NCBI GenBank assembly: GCA_016787805.1
Contig: JAEUTY010000012.1
Location: 1 to 64,000, forward strand
DNA: 64,000 bases
DNA from: Flavobacterium sp.
GTDB lineage: Bacteria; Bacteroidota; Bacteroidia; Flavobacteriales; Flavobacteriaceae
Direction: 5' to 3'
Shown here: positions 53,457 through 63,200 of the stretch, one piece after another
Layout of the letters: each line of letters begins with the position of its first letter
Position numbering within the stretch: position 1 is the first letter of the stretch
Made by a program: the position numbers and the translations under genes
The notes under the pieces: model-generated
The model's input: the letters and a program-made list of their open reading frames with translations, nothing else
The model's database searches: none
What the model was told of the DNA's origin: nothing

Positions 53457-56400
53457 AACCATAGCAGAAACAAACAATTTTATTGTTTTAGATAATTACA
53501 ATAAACATTCAGAGCTAAATGAAGCACCTTCGGTTTATCAAACAGAGGCAGCTCTTGAAAAAGAATTTATCCAAGATTTAATCAATCAAGGGTATGAATA
53601 TGCCTCAAACCTAACTTCCAATGAAGCTATGCTAGCAAATGTAAAAATACAATTGCAAACGCTTAACAACATGGAATTCACAAATAAAGAATGGCTTCGT
53701 TTTATAGAGGAGTATTTGGATAAACCAAGTGATAATTTGGTCGAAAAAACAAGAAAGATTCATGATGATTACATTTACGATTTTGTTTTTGATGACGGGC
53801 ACATTCAAAACATCTACCTAGTAGATAAAAAGAATATTGTTCGCAATAAACTCCAAGTTATTTCACAATTCGAACAAAAAGGCACACATGCCAATCGGTA
53901 CGATGTTACAATTTTAGTTAATGGTTTGCCATTAATACAAGTAGAACTAAAAAAACGCGGTGTTGCCATCCGTGAAGCATTCAATCAAGTGCATCGTTAT
54001 AGCAAAGAAAGTTTTAACAATGAAAATTCACTTTTTAAATATTTACAGGTATTTGTAATATCAAACGGTACCGATAGCCGGTATTTTGCCAATACAGTAA
54101 AACGCGATAAAAACAGCTTCGATTTTACCATGAATTGGGCAAAAGCCGATAATACACTTATCAAAGACCTTAAAGATTTTACAGCAACTTTTTTTGAAAG
54201 ACGCACTTTATTGAGTGTATTACTTACGTATTCGGTTTTTGATACAAGCGACACGCTGCTAATAATGAGACCCTATCAAATTGCCGCAACCGAAAGAATG
54301 TTATGGAAAATTGAAAGTTCATACCAATCAAAAAAGTGGTCTACTACAGAAGGTGGCGGCTATATTTGGCACACCACAGGTTCGGGTAAAACACTCACCA
54401 GTTTCAAAGCGGCAAGACTTGCAACACATCTTAATTTTATAGATAAAGTATTCTTTGTAGTAGATCGTAAAGATTTAGACTTTCAAACCATGAAAGAATA
54501 CCAGCGCTTTTCTCCTGATAGTGTGAATGGTTCAGACAGCACGGCAGGTTTAAAAAGAAACATTGAAAAAAACGATAATAAAATCATTGTCACAACCATT
54601 CAAAAGTTAAACAATCTGATGAAAACCGAAAATGATTTAGACATTTATCAAAAACAAGTGGTATTCATTTTTGATGAAGCGCATCGCTCTCAATTTGGTG
54701 AAGCGCAAAAGAACCTGAATAAAAAGTTTAAAAAATTCTACCAATTTGGTTTTACAGGAACACCAATATTTCCGCAAAATGCATTAGGTGCAGAAACAAC
54801 AGCCAGCGTATTTGGTCGTGAATTACACTCGTATGTAATTACCGATGCCATTAGAGATGAAAAAGTACTCAAATTCAAAGTAGATTATAACGATGTTCGA
54901 CCACAGTTTAAAAGCATAGAAACAGAAATTGATGAGAAAAAGCTAACAGCAGCAGAAAACAAAAAAGCATTTTTGCATCCTGCTCGTATCAAAGAGATTT
55001 CGCAATACATTCTACAAAACTTCAGACATAAAACACACAGAAATCGAGGAGGCAACACAGGTTTTAATGCCATGTTTGCTGTTAATAGTGTCGATGCTGC
55101 TAAATGCTATTATGAGGAATTTATCAATTTACAAAAAGAAAGTGATAAGCCATTAAAGATAGCAACGATATTTTCCTTTGCCGCTAATGAAGAGCAAAGT
55201 GCCATAGGAGAAATACCTGATGAAAACTTTGAACCGTCAGCAATGGATAGTAGTGCCAAAGAATTTTTAACAAGAGCAATCAACGATTACAACACGATGT
55301 TTAAAACTAGTTATGGTGTTGATAGTAAAGAGTTTCAAAACTATTACCGTGACTTGGCAAAACGAGTGAAAAGCAAAGAAATTGACCTAATCATTGTGGT
55401 TGGTATGTTCCTTACTGGTTTTGATGCACCTACACTTAATACGCTGTTTGTTGATAAAAATCTTCGCTATCATGGGTTAATGCAAGCATTTTCACGCACC
55501 AATCGTATTTATGATGCTACAAAAACTTTTGGAAATATTGTTACATTCCGTAATTTAGAAACAGCTACTGTTGATGCCATAACATTATTTGGAGACAAAA
55601 ACACAAAAAATGTTGTCTTAGAAAAGAGTTATAAAGAATATTTAGAGGGCTTTACAGACATTGCCACTGGAGTAGCACGTAGAGGTTTCATGGATGTTGT
55701 GAAAGACTTAAGTGAAAAATTTCCAAACCCAGATGAAATAGTAACAGAAAAAGACAAAAAAGAGTTTTCAAAACTATTTGGAGAGTACTTGCGAGTGGAA
55801 AATATTCTACAGAATTATGATGAGTTCACCAATCTAAAAGCACTTCAAGCAATTGATATAAATGATACCGAAGCTCTAAAAGTATTCAAAGAGGTTCACT
55901 ATGTTACTGACGAGGATTTTGCTATAATGCAAGAGATAAAATTGTTGCCAGAACGAAATATTCAAGATTATCGTTCAACTTATAATGACATCCGTGACTG
56001 GTTAAGACGTGAAAAAAATGGCAAAGAAGCTGAAGAATCAAGTATTGATTGGGATGATGTTGTATTTGAAATTGATCTATTAAAGTCGCAAGAAATAAAC
56101 CTTGATTATATTTTGGAATTAATTTTTGAGCATAATAAAAAGAACAAAGACAAAGCAAGTTTGATAGAAGAAATCCGCAGAGTGATTCGTGCAAGTATAG
56201 GCAACAGAGCAAAAGAAAGTTTAGTGGTAGATTTTATAAATGAAACAGATCTTGAAGTCATTCAAGATAAAGCGAATATTTTAGATTCATTTTATCTATA
56301 TGCCCAAGAAAAACTGACAATAGAGGCATCTGATTTAATTACAGAAGAGAACTTAAATGAAGAAGCAGCAAAACGATATATTTTAGCATCGTTGAAGCGT

Positions 56401-56550
56401 GAATTTGCAAATGAAAACGGAACAGAACTTAATACTATTTTACCTAAAATGAGTCCTTTAAATCCGCAGTATTTAACAAAAAAACAAAATGTTTTTCAGA
56501 AAATTGCCGCATTTGTAGAAAAGTTTAAAGGAGTTGGTGGACAACTTTAA
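53443..56550 (+). CDS. hsdR: Type I restriction endonuclease/translocase HsdR
   Basis: 1035 residues from the ATG at 53443 ([13 protein letters not shown]), overlapping prrC by 14 bp; a longer opening at 53413 is less likely. The N-terminal nuclease has a PD-(D/E)xK-type core ([22 protein letters not shown], about 150-170). A superfamily 2 helicase/translocase follows: GSGKT (about 312), FDEAHRS (about 410), FTGTPIF and, later, a motif VI-like AFSRTNRI. It completes a hsdM-hsdS-prrC-hsdR operon. The reading frame is open and full length, so restriction should be active when hsdS is in frame. Confidence 0.94.
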   Translation: MAHYKTIAETNNFIVLDNYNKHSELNEAPSVYQTEAALEKEFIQDLINQGYEYASNLTSNEAMLANVKIQLQTLNNMEFTNKEWLRFIEEYLDKPSDNLVEKTRKIHDDYIYDFVFDDGHIQNIYLVDKKNIVRNKLQVISQFEQKGTHANRYDVTILVNGLPLIQVELKKRGVAIREAFNQVHRYSKESFNNENSLFKYLQVFVISNGTDSRYFANTVKRDKNSFDFTMNWAKADNTLIKDLKDFTATFFERRTLLSVLLTYSVFDTSDTLLIMRPYQIAATERMLWKIESSYQSKKWSTTEGGGYIWHTTGSGKTLTSFKAARLATHLNFIDKVFFVVDRKDLDFQTMKEYQRFSPDSVNGSDSTAGLKRNIEKNDNKIIVTTIQKLNNLMKTENDLDIYQKQVVFIFDEAHRSQFGEAQKNLNKKFKKFYQFGFTGTPIFPQNALGAETTASVFGRELHSYVITDAIRDEKVLKFKVDYNDVRPQFKSIETEIDEKKLTAAENKKAFLHPARIKEISQYILQNFRHKTHRNRGGNTGFNAMFAVNSVDAAKCYYEEFINLQKESDKPLKIATIFSFAANEEQSAIGEIPDENFEPSAMDSSAKEFLTRAINDYNTMFKTSYGVDSKEFQNYYRDLAKRVKSKEIDLIIVVGMFLTGFDAPTLNTLFVDKNLRYHGLMQAFSRTNRIYDATKTFGNIVTFRNLETATVDAITLFGDKNTKNVVLEKSYKEYLEGFTDIATGVARRGFMDVVKDLSEKFPNPDEIVTEKDKKEFSKLFGEYLRVENILQNYDEFTNLKALQAIDINDTEALKVFKEVHYVTDEDFAIMQEIKLLPERNIQDYRSTYNDIRDWLRREKNGKEAEESSIDWDDVVFEIDLLKSQEINLDYILELIFEHNKKNKDKASLIEEIRRVIRASIGNRAKESLVVDFINETDLEVIQDKANILDSFYLYAQEKLTIEASDLITEENLNEEAAKRYILASLKREFANENGTELNTILPKMSPLNPQYLTKKQNVFQKIAAFVEKFKGVGGQL

Positions 56551-56626
56551 ATGGCAAATTACACTTTATTATCAACTACAAGAAAGCAAATTAAAATTAA
56601 TTACATTTTTTTAATACTTTTAAAGC

Positions 56627-56734
56627 ATGAATATAGAAAGTATCATAGCAACTATTGCTTCTTTAGTGTCCATTTTATTGGCTGCTAAAAATGACACGAA
56701 TCTATTCACGTTTTTAAAAAAACCTTTTTTTTAG
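56627..56734 (+). CDS. Possible 35-residue hydrophobic peptide
   Basis: An ORF of 35 codons beginning MNIESIIATIASLVSILLAA and ending with a Lys/Phe-rich tail could form one membrane helix, like small type I toxin peptides. No promoter or family match can be seen, and AT-rich DNA yields such ORFs by chance. It is given as a candidate only. Confidence 0.2.
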   Translation: MNIESIIATIASLVSILLAAKNDTNLFTFLKKPFF

Positions 56735-56807
56735 TTTTTCTGACACATATTTGACACACAAACTACTTGATTAGATTTTTTGATGTTGAAAATCAACACA
56801 TTATAAT

Positions 56808-56840
56808 ACAGGTTCGATTCCATTTAGGATTCAAACCTGT
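56808..56840. repeat. T-arm-like inverted repeat, possible att scar
   Basis: ACAGGTTCGATTCC (56808-56821) faces GGATTCAAACCTGT (56827-56840) with 2 mismatches in 14 and a 5-nt spacer. Each arm looks like a tRNA T arm (GGTTCGATTCC and, on the minus strand, GGTTTGAATCC). It may mark a former tRNA-targeted insertion junction. Confidence 0.4.
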
Positions 56841-56864
56841 GACCCTAAAAAAGTAAAATTCTAA

Positions 56865-57323
56865 CTAAGGTTGAGCAATTTTTCCAATAATTCCTATAGC
56901 TAAAGATACAAATCCTAAAGCTTGTATAGTCTTGTTTTTACTATTCATCATTGCCAAACCAGTAAGCATTGCAACATGACTTGTAGTTTCAACTTGCTTA
57001 CTTTTTGGTTTTCCTTGTGCAATCAACCTAGCAAAATGCTCACAATTAAAAGCAACCAAATCATAAGATTTTCCTAAAATGCTATTAATCTTTGTAACAA
57101 CTGTATTCCGTTCAAAACCGGCACCACCAAATTTTTCAAATCTAACAATAGCATTACCTTTTAATGCTTCAGCTAGAGTTACATAACGTACACCAAAACC
57201 AATTTGATTTTCTGCAACCATAATGTTTCCTCCTTGGTTGCCAATATAAACCATATAATGAGTGCTAAAAATTCCCTTAGCACGTACAATTAAGTCTCCT
57301 GTCTTTAATTGACTTATATTCAT
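56865..57323 (-). CDS. LRAT/NlpC-P60-like domain protein
   Basis: 152 residues. The LRAT (H-rev107-like) circularly permuted NlpC/P60 fold is suggested by GDLIVRAKGIFSTHYMVYIG (His near residue 22) and FNCEHFARL (Cys near residue 94), the catalytic His-Cys pair. A C-terminal hydrophobic segment (ALGFVSLAIGIIGKIA) could insert into a membrane, as in the phospholipase/acyltransferase H-rev107 proteins. No signal peptide is seen. It lies in the defence/cargo block on the minus strand. A thiol acyltransferase or amidase role is possible; nothing more can be said. Confidence 0.78.
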   Translation of the reverse strand: MNISQLKTGDLIVRAKGIFSTHYMVYIGNQGGNIMVAENQIGFGVRYVTLAEALKGNAIVRFEKFGGAGFERNTVVTKINSILGKSYDLVAFNCEHFARLIAQGKPKSKQVETTSHVAMLTGLAMMNSKNKTIQALGFVSLAIGIIGKIAQP

Positions 57324-57351
57324 AAATTATAAAATTAAAATAAAACAATAG

Positions 57352-57382
57352 AAAGCACCTCATTGGTTGAAGTGCTTTTTTT
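57352..57382 (+). terminator. Hairpin between LRAT and the 57-residue protein gene
   Basis: AAAGCAC (57352-57358) pairs with GTGCTTT (57372-57378), with additional TCA/TGA pairing inside. T-rich sequence follows on the plus strand, and the minus strand is less T-rich. It may end minus-strand transcription of the small gene as well. Confidence 0.5.
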
Positions 57383-57400
57383 AATTACTCGAATAAGAAA

Positions 57401-57574
57401 TTATTTCTCCTTTCTTACTCCTTTAAAAGGGGTTCCATCTTGCTTTACATCCATAAAACGACCAGTAGCAGTATCACGCTTTACATACTGTTCTGTTTTA
57501 GGGTTATAAGTCTGACTTCTTCCTTTTACGGCACCATTACGATGACCATCTCCAAGTGTGCCATTTTTTGCCAT
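57401..57574 (-). CDS. 57-residue basic protein with GDGHRNGAVKGRSQ motif
   Basis: Starts at the ATG at 57574 (MAKNGTLGDGHRNGAVKGRS); the ORF continues upstream to 57598 without a better start. It is Lys/Arg/Gly-rich and very hydrophilic. I recall near-identical small proteins in many unrelated bacteria, with a shared TYNPKTEQYVKRD-type middle, but no function. Conserved spread across phyla suggests movement with mobile DNA. Its neighbours are the LRAT-like gene and the PIN trio. Confidence 0.72.
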   Translation of the reverse strand: MAKNGTLGDGHRNGAVKGRSQTYNPKTEQYVKRDTATGRFMDVKQDGTPFKGVRKEK

Positions 57575-57664
57575 GGTTTTCAGATTTAATACAATCAAAC
57601 TATTTAATACTGAGGCGTTTGATTAAAATCCCAAGGAATAATTAGGTAATAAATAGAAATCTAT

Positions 57665-57752
57665 TACTTTTGCAGAAGAAATCAACATCCGTCCTAAAGA
57701 TTTAATTTCAACTGACCGAAGCACTATTCCATTTTGCTTCGGTTATTTATTT
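57665..57752 (+). ncRNA. Candidate orphan small RNA
   Basis: A -7-like TACTTTTG (57665-57672) is followed about 45 bp later by a CCGAAGC (57716-57722) / GCTTCGG (57736-57742) hairpin and TTATTTATTT, with no plus-strand gene between. A transcript of about 70 nt, antisense to the 3' end of the PIN gene at its very tail, is possible. No -33 box was found. The hairpin may only be the terminator of the minus-strand PIN gene. Confidence 0.25.
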
Positions 57753-58286
57753 ACTCACTTTTTGTTCGTATTGTTTAATGCTATCTATGCCATCAATCAA
57801 TTTACAATCTTTTGATTTTACTTCCTTTATAAAAGTGTCACAGGCTACTTCATCTAATATACCTTTTTTATACGCTTCTAACAAAATATCCATGGTCGTC
57901 AGATAAATAATTCCAAAATACTCACAATAAGTCCTAATGTCTTTTAAGTTGCTACTTGCTATATAATCTTTGTTGTATTTCGCAACGGCCATACAAGCTG
58001 CTTCTCCATCACCCATACTTGCCTTTAACCGAGCATATTCTATAATAATCTCTTTGTTGTTTGGAAAAGGAATAACCTCTATTTTAGTCCATTCAATAAA
58101 ATTTTCAAGAGCAACTAAACTCTTTTTACGCTTATCCAATTCAGCTTTAACCTTATCTAAAATTACAAACCTACCAGGAAATATTTTTGGCAATTGCAAC
58201 TGTTGTCCTGCTTTGGTAAAATGAATGATCACATCACTATCCAACAAAATTTTTGGTCCTTCATTAGTTTTCTTTGTCATCATCAT
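57747..58286 (-). CDS. PIN-domain protein, putative toxin
   Basis: About 179 residues from the ATG cluster at 58286/58283/58280; overlaps the ImmA/IrrE gene. PIN-like features: an N-terminal LLDSDVIIHF, a central Glu/Asp-rich helix (MGDGEAACMAVAKYNKDYIASS) and a following beta-helix unit (NLKDIRTYCEYFGIIYLTTMDIL). The usual TDD at the third acidic site is replaced by SSNLKD, so the active site may be altered. PIN proteins often cut RNA as toxins, and the overlapping Xre and peptidase genes would then be the control module. Toxicity is not shown. Confidence 0.72.
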   Translation of the reverse strand: MMMTKKTNEGPKILLDSDVIIHFTKAGQQLQLPKIFPGRFVILDKVKAELDKRKKSLVALENFIEWTKIEVIPFPNNKEIIIEYARLKASMGDGEAACMAVAKYNKDYIASSNLKDIRTYCEYFGIIYLTTMDILLEAYKKGILDEVACDTFIKEVKSKDCKLIDGIDSIKQYEQKVSK

Positions 58287-59007
58287 TAAATTTAGGATCG
58301 TCAATATCAATACCAATATCTAACATCAAAGAATGGTAATGACTTTCTGAAATTTTATCGGCATCAAACAAAGCTTTAACTTTTATTCCATAATCTCCAA
58401 TAACCTTTTCTACATCATTTCTTTCATAAAGCGAAGAAGAATAACCATGCTCAACTGCGCTCTTAATTACACCTGTCAAATAGGGCTTGTAATCATCGTA
58501 ATGAATATATTTTGCCTTACTAAGCCTTACCAACAAAGCGGCTCTAGAAACCCCAAAATAGTGCTCCATTTTTAAAATAGTAGCTAATGATATAGTTTCA
58601 CCCCAAGCCAATTCTTTTTCAGGTATCTGTTTAATTATAGCTGCCTCAGGCATTAAAAGATAGGAACTAAATATATCTGCATTATATTCCTCTTTATCTT
58701 TTTTATCAAATTTACCTGCGTTACACATCTGAAAATTAAAATCATTTTGAATGAATAAATGATAAAGCTCATGACCAATCGTAAAACTCTGCCTTCCTAA
58801 AGGTATAGCCGAATTAATTAGCATAAATAAATTATCATTAGTCTTAAGAGCCATACCCGAAAATTCACTCTCTAACGGCCTAAAGACAGTTAAAACACCT
58901 AATGCAAGCAAAAGCTTCTCTAAGTCAATTGAAGTTTCAGTACCTAATCCTAATTCCCTTCGAAATTTATTTGCCTTGGCTTCTAAAATTTTTTCATTAA
59001 ATGCCAT
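58264..59007 (-). CDS. ImmA/IrrE family metallo-endopeptidase
   Basis: 247 residues with the zinc-peptidase motif GHELYH (HExxH, in FTIGHELYHLF near residue 80) and a downstream Glu region (YNADIFSSYLLMP). Members such as ImmA and IrrE cleave a partner repressor after a stress signal. The gene overlaps the Xre gene by 11 bp and the PIN gene by about 23 bp, so the three should be co-translated. The Xre protein is the obvious substrate candidate. Confidence 0.88.
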   Translation of the reverse strand: MAFNEKILEAKANKFRRELGLGTETSIDLEKLLLALGVLTVFRPLESEFSGMALKTNDNLFMLINSAIPLGRQSFTIGHELYHLFIQNDFNFQMCNAGKFDKKDKEEYNADIFSSYLLMPEAAIIKQIPEKELAWGETISLATILKMEHYFGVSRAALLVRLSKAKYIHYDDYKPYLTGVIKSAVEHGYSSSLYERNDVEKVIGDYGIKVKALFDADKISESHYHSLMLDIGIDIDDPKFNDDDKEN

Positions 59008-59335
59008 TATGTAATCGGTTTATTTTTAAATAATTTTTCACAATCTTTCCAAAATCTGAAAGTTTTTCCATATCACTTTCATTAACTGAATCTTTCCTAA
59101 AGGCAAAAACAACTTCTGCCATAGCTTCTTCTACAGTCTCACTAAAAAAAACAGCTAATTCAACACCAAACAAATCAGATAATCTCTCTAAAATCTCCAA
59201 AGGAACTTCTCTTTCATTATTTTCATAAAAACTTATCATTTCCCTCTTAATATCCAAAAAGCCGGCTAACTTCTCTTGTGTATAACCATATCTTTCTCGC
59301 AGTCCTTTAATTACCAATCCTGTTGTTGCTTCCAT
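58997..59335 (-). CDS. Xre-family HTH repressor
   Basis: 112 residues. HTH_3/Xre domain at about 5-62 (LVIKGLRERYGYTQEKLAGFLDIKREMISFYENNEREVPLEILERLSDLF), then an acidic helical tail. First gene of the Xre-ImmA-PIN set. A minus-strand -7-like TACATTTG (59420-59427) overlaps the palindrome AATGTACATT (59422-59431), a possible binding site, though 85 bp upstream of the start. Confidence 0.88.
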   Translation of the reverse strand: MEATTGLVIKGLRERYGYTQEKLAGFLDIKREMISFYENNEREVPLEILERLSDLFGVELAVFFSETVEEAMAEVVFAFRKDSVNESDMEKLSDFGKIVKNYLKINRLHNGI

Positions 59336-59856
59336 TTCCCGTTGAGTTTTATTTAGTTTTCATTCTTTCCCAAACAATATTTTCTGTTACAAAAATAATT
59401 ATTTTTTTTGAATTATACACAAATGTACATTAAGCTAAAACATTTTAATACAACAAAGTTTACCTTTAATCTCAAAAAACGAATCATAAGATCAATTTTC
59501 ATATAGAGCAAAAATAATTTACGCTGAATTGACAATTGGCATTTTAGGTTTCCAGTTGCTCCTCTTTCCCAACGAACCAAAAAATTACAGTTAGGTTATT
59601 GGCGCAATAATACGCACAATACGTGACTTGCTCCAGACCTGACAAAGGCAATGGCGAACACAAATAAAAACAAATAAAAACAGTGTGAGCAAATTTTTTC
59701 TCCCAAACTTAGTTACATCATGTGGTATTATAGTTTTGTACACCTAATTACATTTTATTTACTTTAACACAATTAACCTATTTAAAATACAACATAACAA
59801 ATCTTGTTTAGATAAAAATTTCATCCTAATAACATTTTTTTCCTATTTTTACACTC
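59336..59856. other. Intergenic region between the Xre trio and the metal-efflux operon
   Basis: 521 bp without a supported gene. It contains the likely Xre promoter (minus, TACATTTG at 59420-59427 within palindrome AATGTACATT), a somewhat GC-richer block (about 59570-59660) that could be the remnant of a boundary or a lost gene, a short direct repeat CAAATAAAAA x2 (59661-59680), and TAGTTTTG (59731-59738), the candidate promoter of the efflux operon. No copy of the tRNA-Ser 3' end was found here. Confidence 0.5.
59731..59738 (+). promoter_or_regulatory. Candidate metal-efflux operon promoter, TAGTTTTG
   Basis: Matches TAnnTTTG and lies 119 bp before the DUF6660-like ATG, leaving a long leader. 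No -33 TTTG at the usual distance. Weak call. Confidence 0.35.
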
Positions 59857-60195
59857 ATGAAATTAGTAAACTTCATATTATCAATCTACTTGGTAGCACT
59901 TTCGTGTCTGCCTTGTGCTGATATGGAAGTAAACAGTGCAGCACACAAAGATGCTCATGAAGTTGCGAAAACGACTCATGATCACGACGGTCATGATCAC
60001 GACAAAGAAAACGATTTGTGTTCGCCTTTTTGTAGTTGCAATTGCTGTGGTTCACAAATTGTAACCTATTTTAAAGCAGTAGTATATAGTTTTTCAGTTA
60101 CTTCAAAAGGGATAAAAACTTCAATTTCTTTTTACAAGTCAACTTTTTTTTCCAATTTCTACGGAAATATTTGGCAACCACCTCAAATAGTATAA
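59857..60195 (+). CDS. DUF6660-like His/Cys-rich small protein
   Basis: 112 residues: a short signal-like N-terminus (FILSIYLVALSCLPC), a His/Asp cluster (THDHDGHDHDKEND, near residue 45) and a Cys cluster (CSPFCSCNCCG, near residue 62). The His-Cys clusters are typical metal ligands. Genes of this type commonly open CzcA-family operons in Bacteroidetes, as here, 95 bp before the pump. A role in binding metal ions in the periplasm or sensing is likely. Confidence 0.75.
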   Translation: MKLVNFILSIYLVALSCLPCADMEVNSAAHKDAHEVAKTTHDHDGHDHDKENDLCSPFCSCNCCGSQIVTYFKAVVYSFSVTSKGIKTSISFYKSTFFSNFYGNIWQPPQIV

Positions 60196-60290
60196 TAATG
60201 CCCGAGTAATTTCGGGTTAATAAGTTGTGTACTTTTCACAAATAATAGCAAATTTTATTTTGCTAATTTTCAATTTATTATACTTTTTCA

Positions 60291-63200
60291 ATGTTAGACA
60301 AAATCATACAATTCAGTATAAAGAACAAGTTTATAATTCTATTATTTACTTTAGTTCTAATAGCATTCGGTAGCTATTCCATAAAACAATTACCGCTTGA
60401 TGCATTGCCCGATGTAACCAACAATCAAGTGCAAATATTAACAACTGCACCTACTTTAGCAGCTCAAGAAGTAGAACAATTAATCACCTATCCATTAGAG
60501 CAATCGGTAAAAACAATCCCAAAAGTTATCGAGTTACGAAGTATTTCTCGTTTCGGGCTTTCGGTAGTTACAGTTGTTTTTGAAGACGATGTAGATATTT
60601 ATTGGGCAAGAGAACAAATTTTTCAACGACTTGCAGAAGCCAAAGAGAACATTCCAGCTTATGCAGGTTCGCCCGAATTAGCGCCTATTTCAACAGGATT
60701 AGGAGAAATTTACCAATACGATGTCTATGCCAAAAAAGGGTATGAAGACCAATACGATGCAGTCAAGTTACGTACCATTCAAGATTGGATTATCATTCCG
60801 CAATTACAAGGAATTGAAGGCGTTGCCGAAGTCAGCACTTGGGGTGGAAAACTAAAACAATACGAAGTAGCTGTAAACCCAAATACTTTAAATAGTTTAG
60901 GAGTTACTATAACCGAAATATTTGAAGCTTTAGAGAAAAATAATCAAAATACTGGTGGTGCTTACATCGAAAAAGACCAATATGCCTATTTCATTAGAGG
61001 TGTTGGAATGGCAACAGGCATAAACGATTTAGAAAATGTGGTTGTAAAAAATAGAAACGGCGCACCAGTTCTAGTTCGTGATGTGGCAGAAGTTCGAGAA
61101 GGAATTGCATTGCGATATGGAGCTTCTACAAAAGACGGAAAAGGAGAAATTGTTTGTGGTTTAGCTTTAATGCTAAAAGGTGAAAACTCAAGCGCAGTTG
61201 TAGAAAGAGTAAAAGAAAAAATGGTGCAAATTAACAAAACACTTCCCGAAGGTGTGGTTGCAGAAGCTTTTATTGATAGAGGGAAATTAGTTGATAATGC
61301 CATTGGAACTGTTACTAAAAACTTACTCGAAGGTGCATTAATCGTAATATTTGTATTGATTTTATTCCTAGGAAATCTCCGTGCCGGATTAATTGTAGCT
61401 TCTGTAATTCCATTATCAATGCTTTTTGCAGTAATTCTGATGAACCATTTTGGCGTAAGCGGCAACTTAATGAGTTTAGGAGCAATCGACTTCGGAATTA
61501 TTGTCGATGGTGCAGTAATCATTGTCGAAGCCACAATGCACCATTTACAAAAACTCAAGCGACAAAATAATTTAACCCAAACCGAAATGGATAGCGAAGT
61601 ATATAAATCAGCTTCAAAAATTCGTAACAGTGCAGCGTTTGGCGAAATCATTATCCTAATAGTGTATTTACCAATATTAGCCTTAGTGGGTACTGAAGGC
61701 AAAATGTTCAAACCAATGGCAATGACCGTGGGCTTTGCCGTTATTGGAGCTTTTATTTTATCATTAACTTATGTACCCATGATGAGTGCCATGTTCCTAT
61801 CGAAAAATACTGAACACAAACCCAATTTTAGCGACAGAATGATGGCGTGGTTTGAAAAAATATATACACCATTTTTAGATAAAGCATTGAGTTTAAAGAA
61901 ATCAGTTTTAGCCATTTCATTAGCATTATTTGTATTGGCAGTTATTACTTTTCAAAATATGGGTGGCGAATTTATTCCGACTATCGAGGAAGGCGATTTG
62001 GCTATTAATGCGACGATTATGACAGGAAGCTCGCTTTCGCAGATGGTAGAAACAACAACCAAATACGAAAAAATCCTAAAAGCAAAATTCCCAGAAATCA
62101 AAACAATCGTTACAAAAATTGGAAGTGGCGAAATACCAACCGACCCAATGCCTATAGAAAGTGGCGATTTGATTATAGTTCTAAAAGACAAATCCGAATG
62201 GACTTCTGCCGATAATTGGGAAGATTTGGCTAATTTAATGAAAGAAGAAATGGAAGCTATTCCAGGTGCAAACATCGAAATTTCACAACCTATTCAGATG
62301 CGTTTTAACGAATTAATGACAGGAAGCCGAAGCGATATTGCAATAAAAATCTTTGGTGATGATTTAGAAATTTTAGACACCAAAGCAACCGAATTAATGT
62401 CAAAAATTAATAAGATTGAAGGTATTGGCGATTTAAAAGCCGATAAAGTAACAGGTTTACCACAAATTACCGTAAAGTACGATTACAATAAAATCGCTTT
62501 ATATGGTTTAAATATTTCAGACATCAACCAAATTATACGCTCATCGTTTGCAGGTGAAAGTGCAGGTAAAATCTATGAAGAAAGCAAGCGTTTTGATGTA
62601 GTTGTTCGTTTAAACAAAGACAATCGTAGTGATATTACAGATGTCAGCAATTTATTCATTCCATTACCAAACGGGCAACAAGTACCATTATCTCAAGTAG
62701 CTACAATTGCTTACGAACAAGGTCCAGTTCAAGTGTCTCGTGAAGATGGAAAACGCAGAATAACTGTAGGGTTAAATGTACGTGGTCGTGATATAAAAAG
62801 TGTTGTCGAAGAAATTCAACAAAAGTTGGAAACCAACTTCAAACTTCCAGCAGGATATTATGTTACTTATGGTGGTCAATTTGAAAATTTAGTTGAAGCC
62901 AATAAACGTCTTTCAGTTGCTTTACCTATTGCTTTAGGACTTATTTTAGTTTTATTGTTTTTTACATTCAACAGCATGAAACAATCGTTACTGATTTTTA
63001 CAGCCATTCCATTATCAGCTATTGGCGGTGTTTTTGCGCTTTGGTTAAGAGGAATGCCATTTAGTATTTCGGCAGGAATTGGCTTTATTGCCTTATTTGG
63101 AATTGCAGTTTTAAACGGAATTGTATTGATTTCGTACTTCAATCAACTCAAATCAGAAGGAATAACCGACCCATTGCAACGTGTTTTAATCGGAACAAAA

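Larger units (their letters stand above)
56551..56864. other. Gap after hsdR with an inverted repeat and a possible micro-ORF
   Basis: This 314-bp stretch holds a possible 35-codon ORF (56627-56734), a TGTTGA-aaa-TCAACA hairpin (56784-56798), the words TGACACATATTTGACACAC, and the T-arm-like inverted repeat at 56808-56840. It separates the plus-strand RM operon from the minus-strand LRAT/PIN genes. No other gene was recognised. Confidence 0.5.

Noticed and set aside
59570..59660. Island right end (attR) at the GC-richer block
   Set aside because: No copy of the tRNA-Ser 3' end or integrase-side repeats is present here.
60986..61711. 241-codon minus-strand ORF in the metal pump
   Set aside because: Shadow of the RND gene; Ser/Thr/Ile-rich antisense translation of a highly conserved pump.
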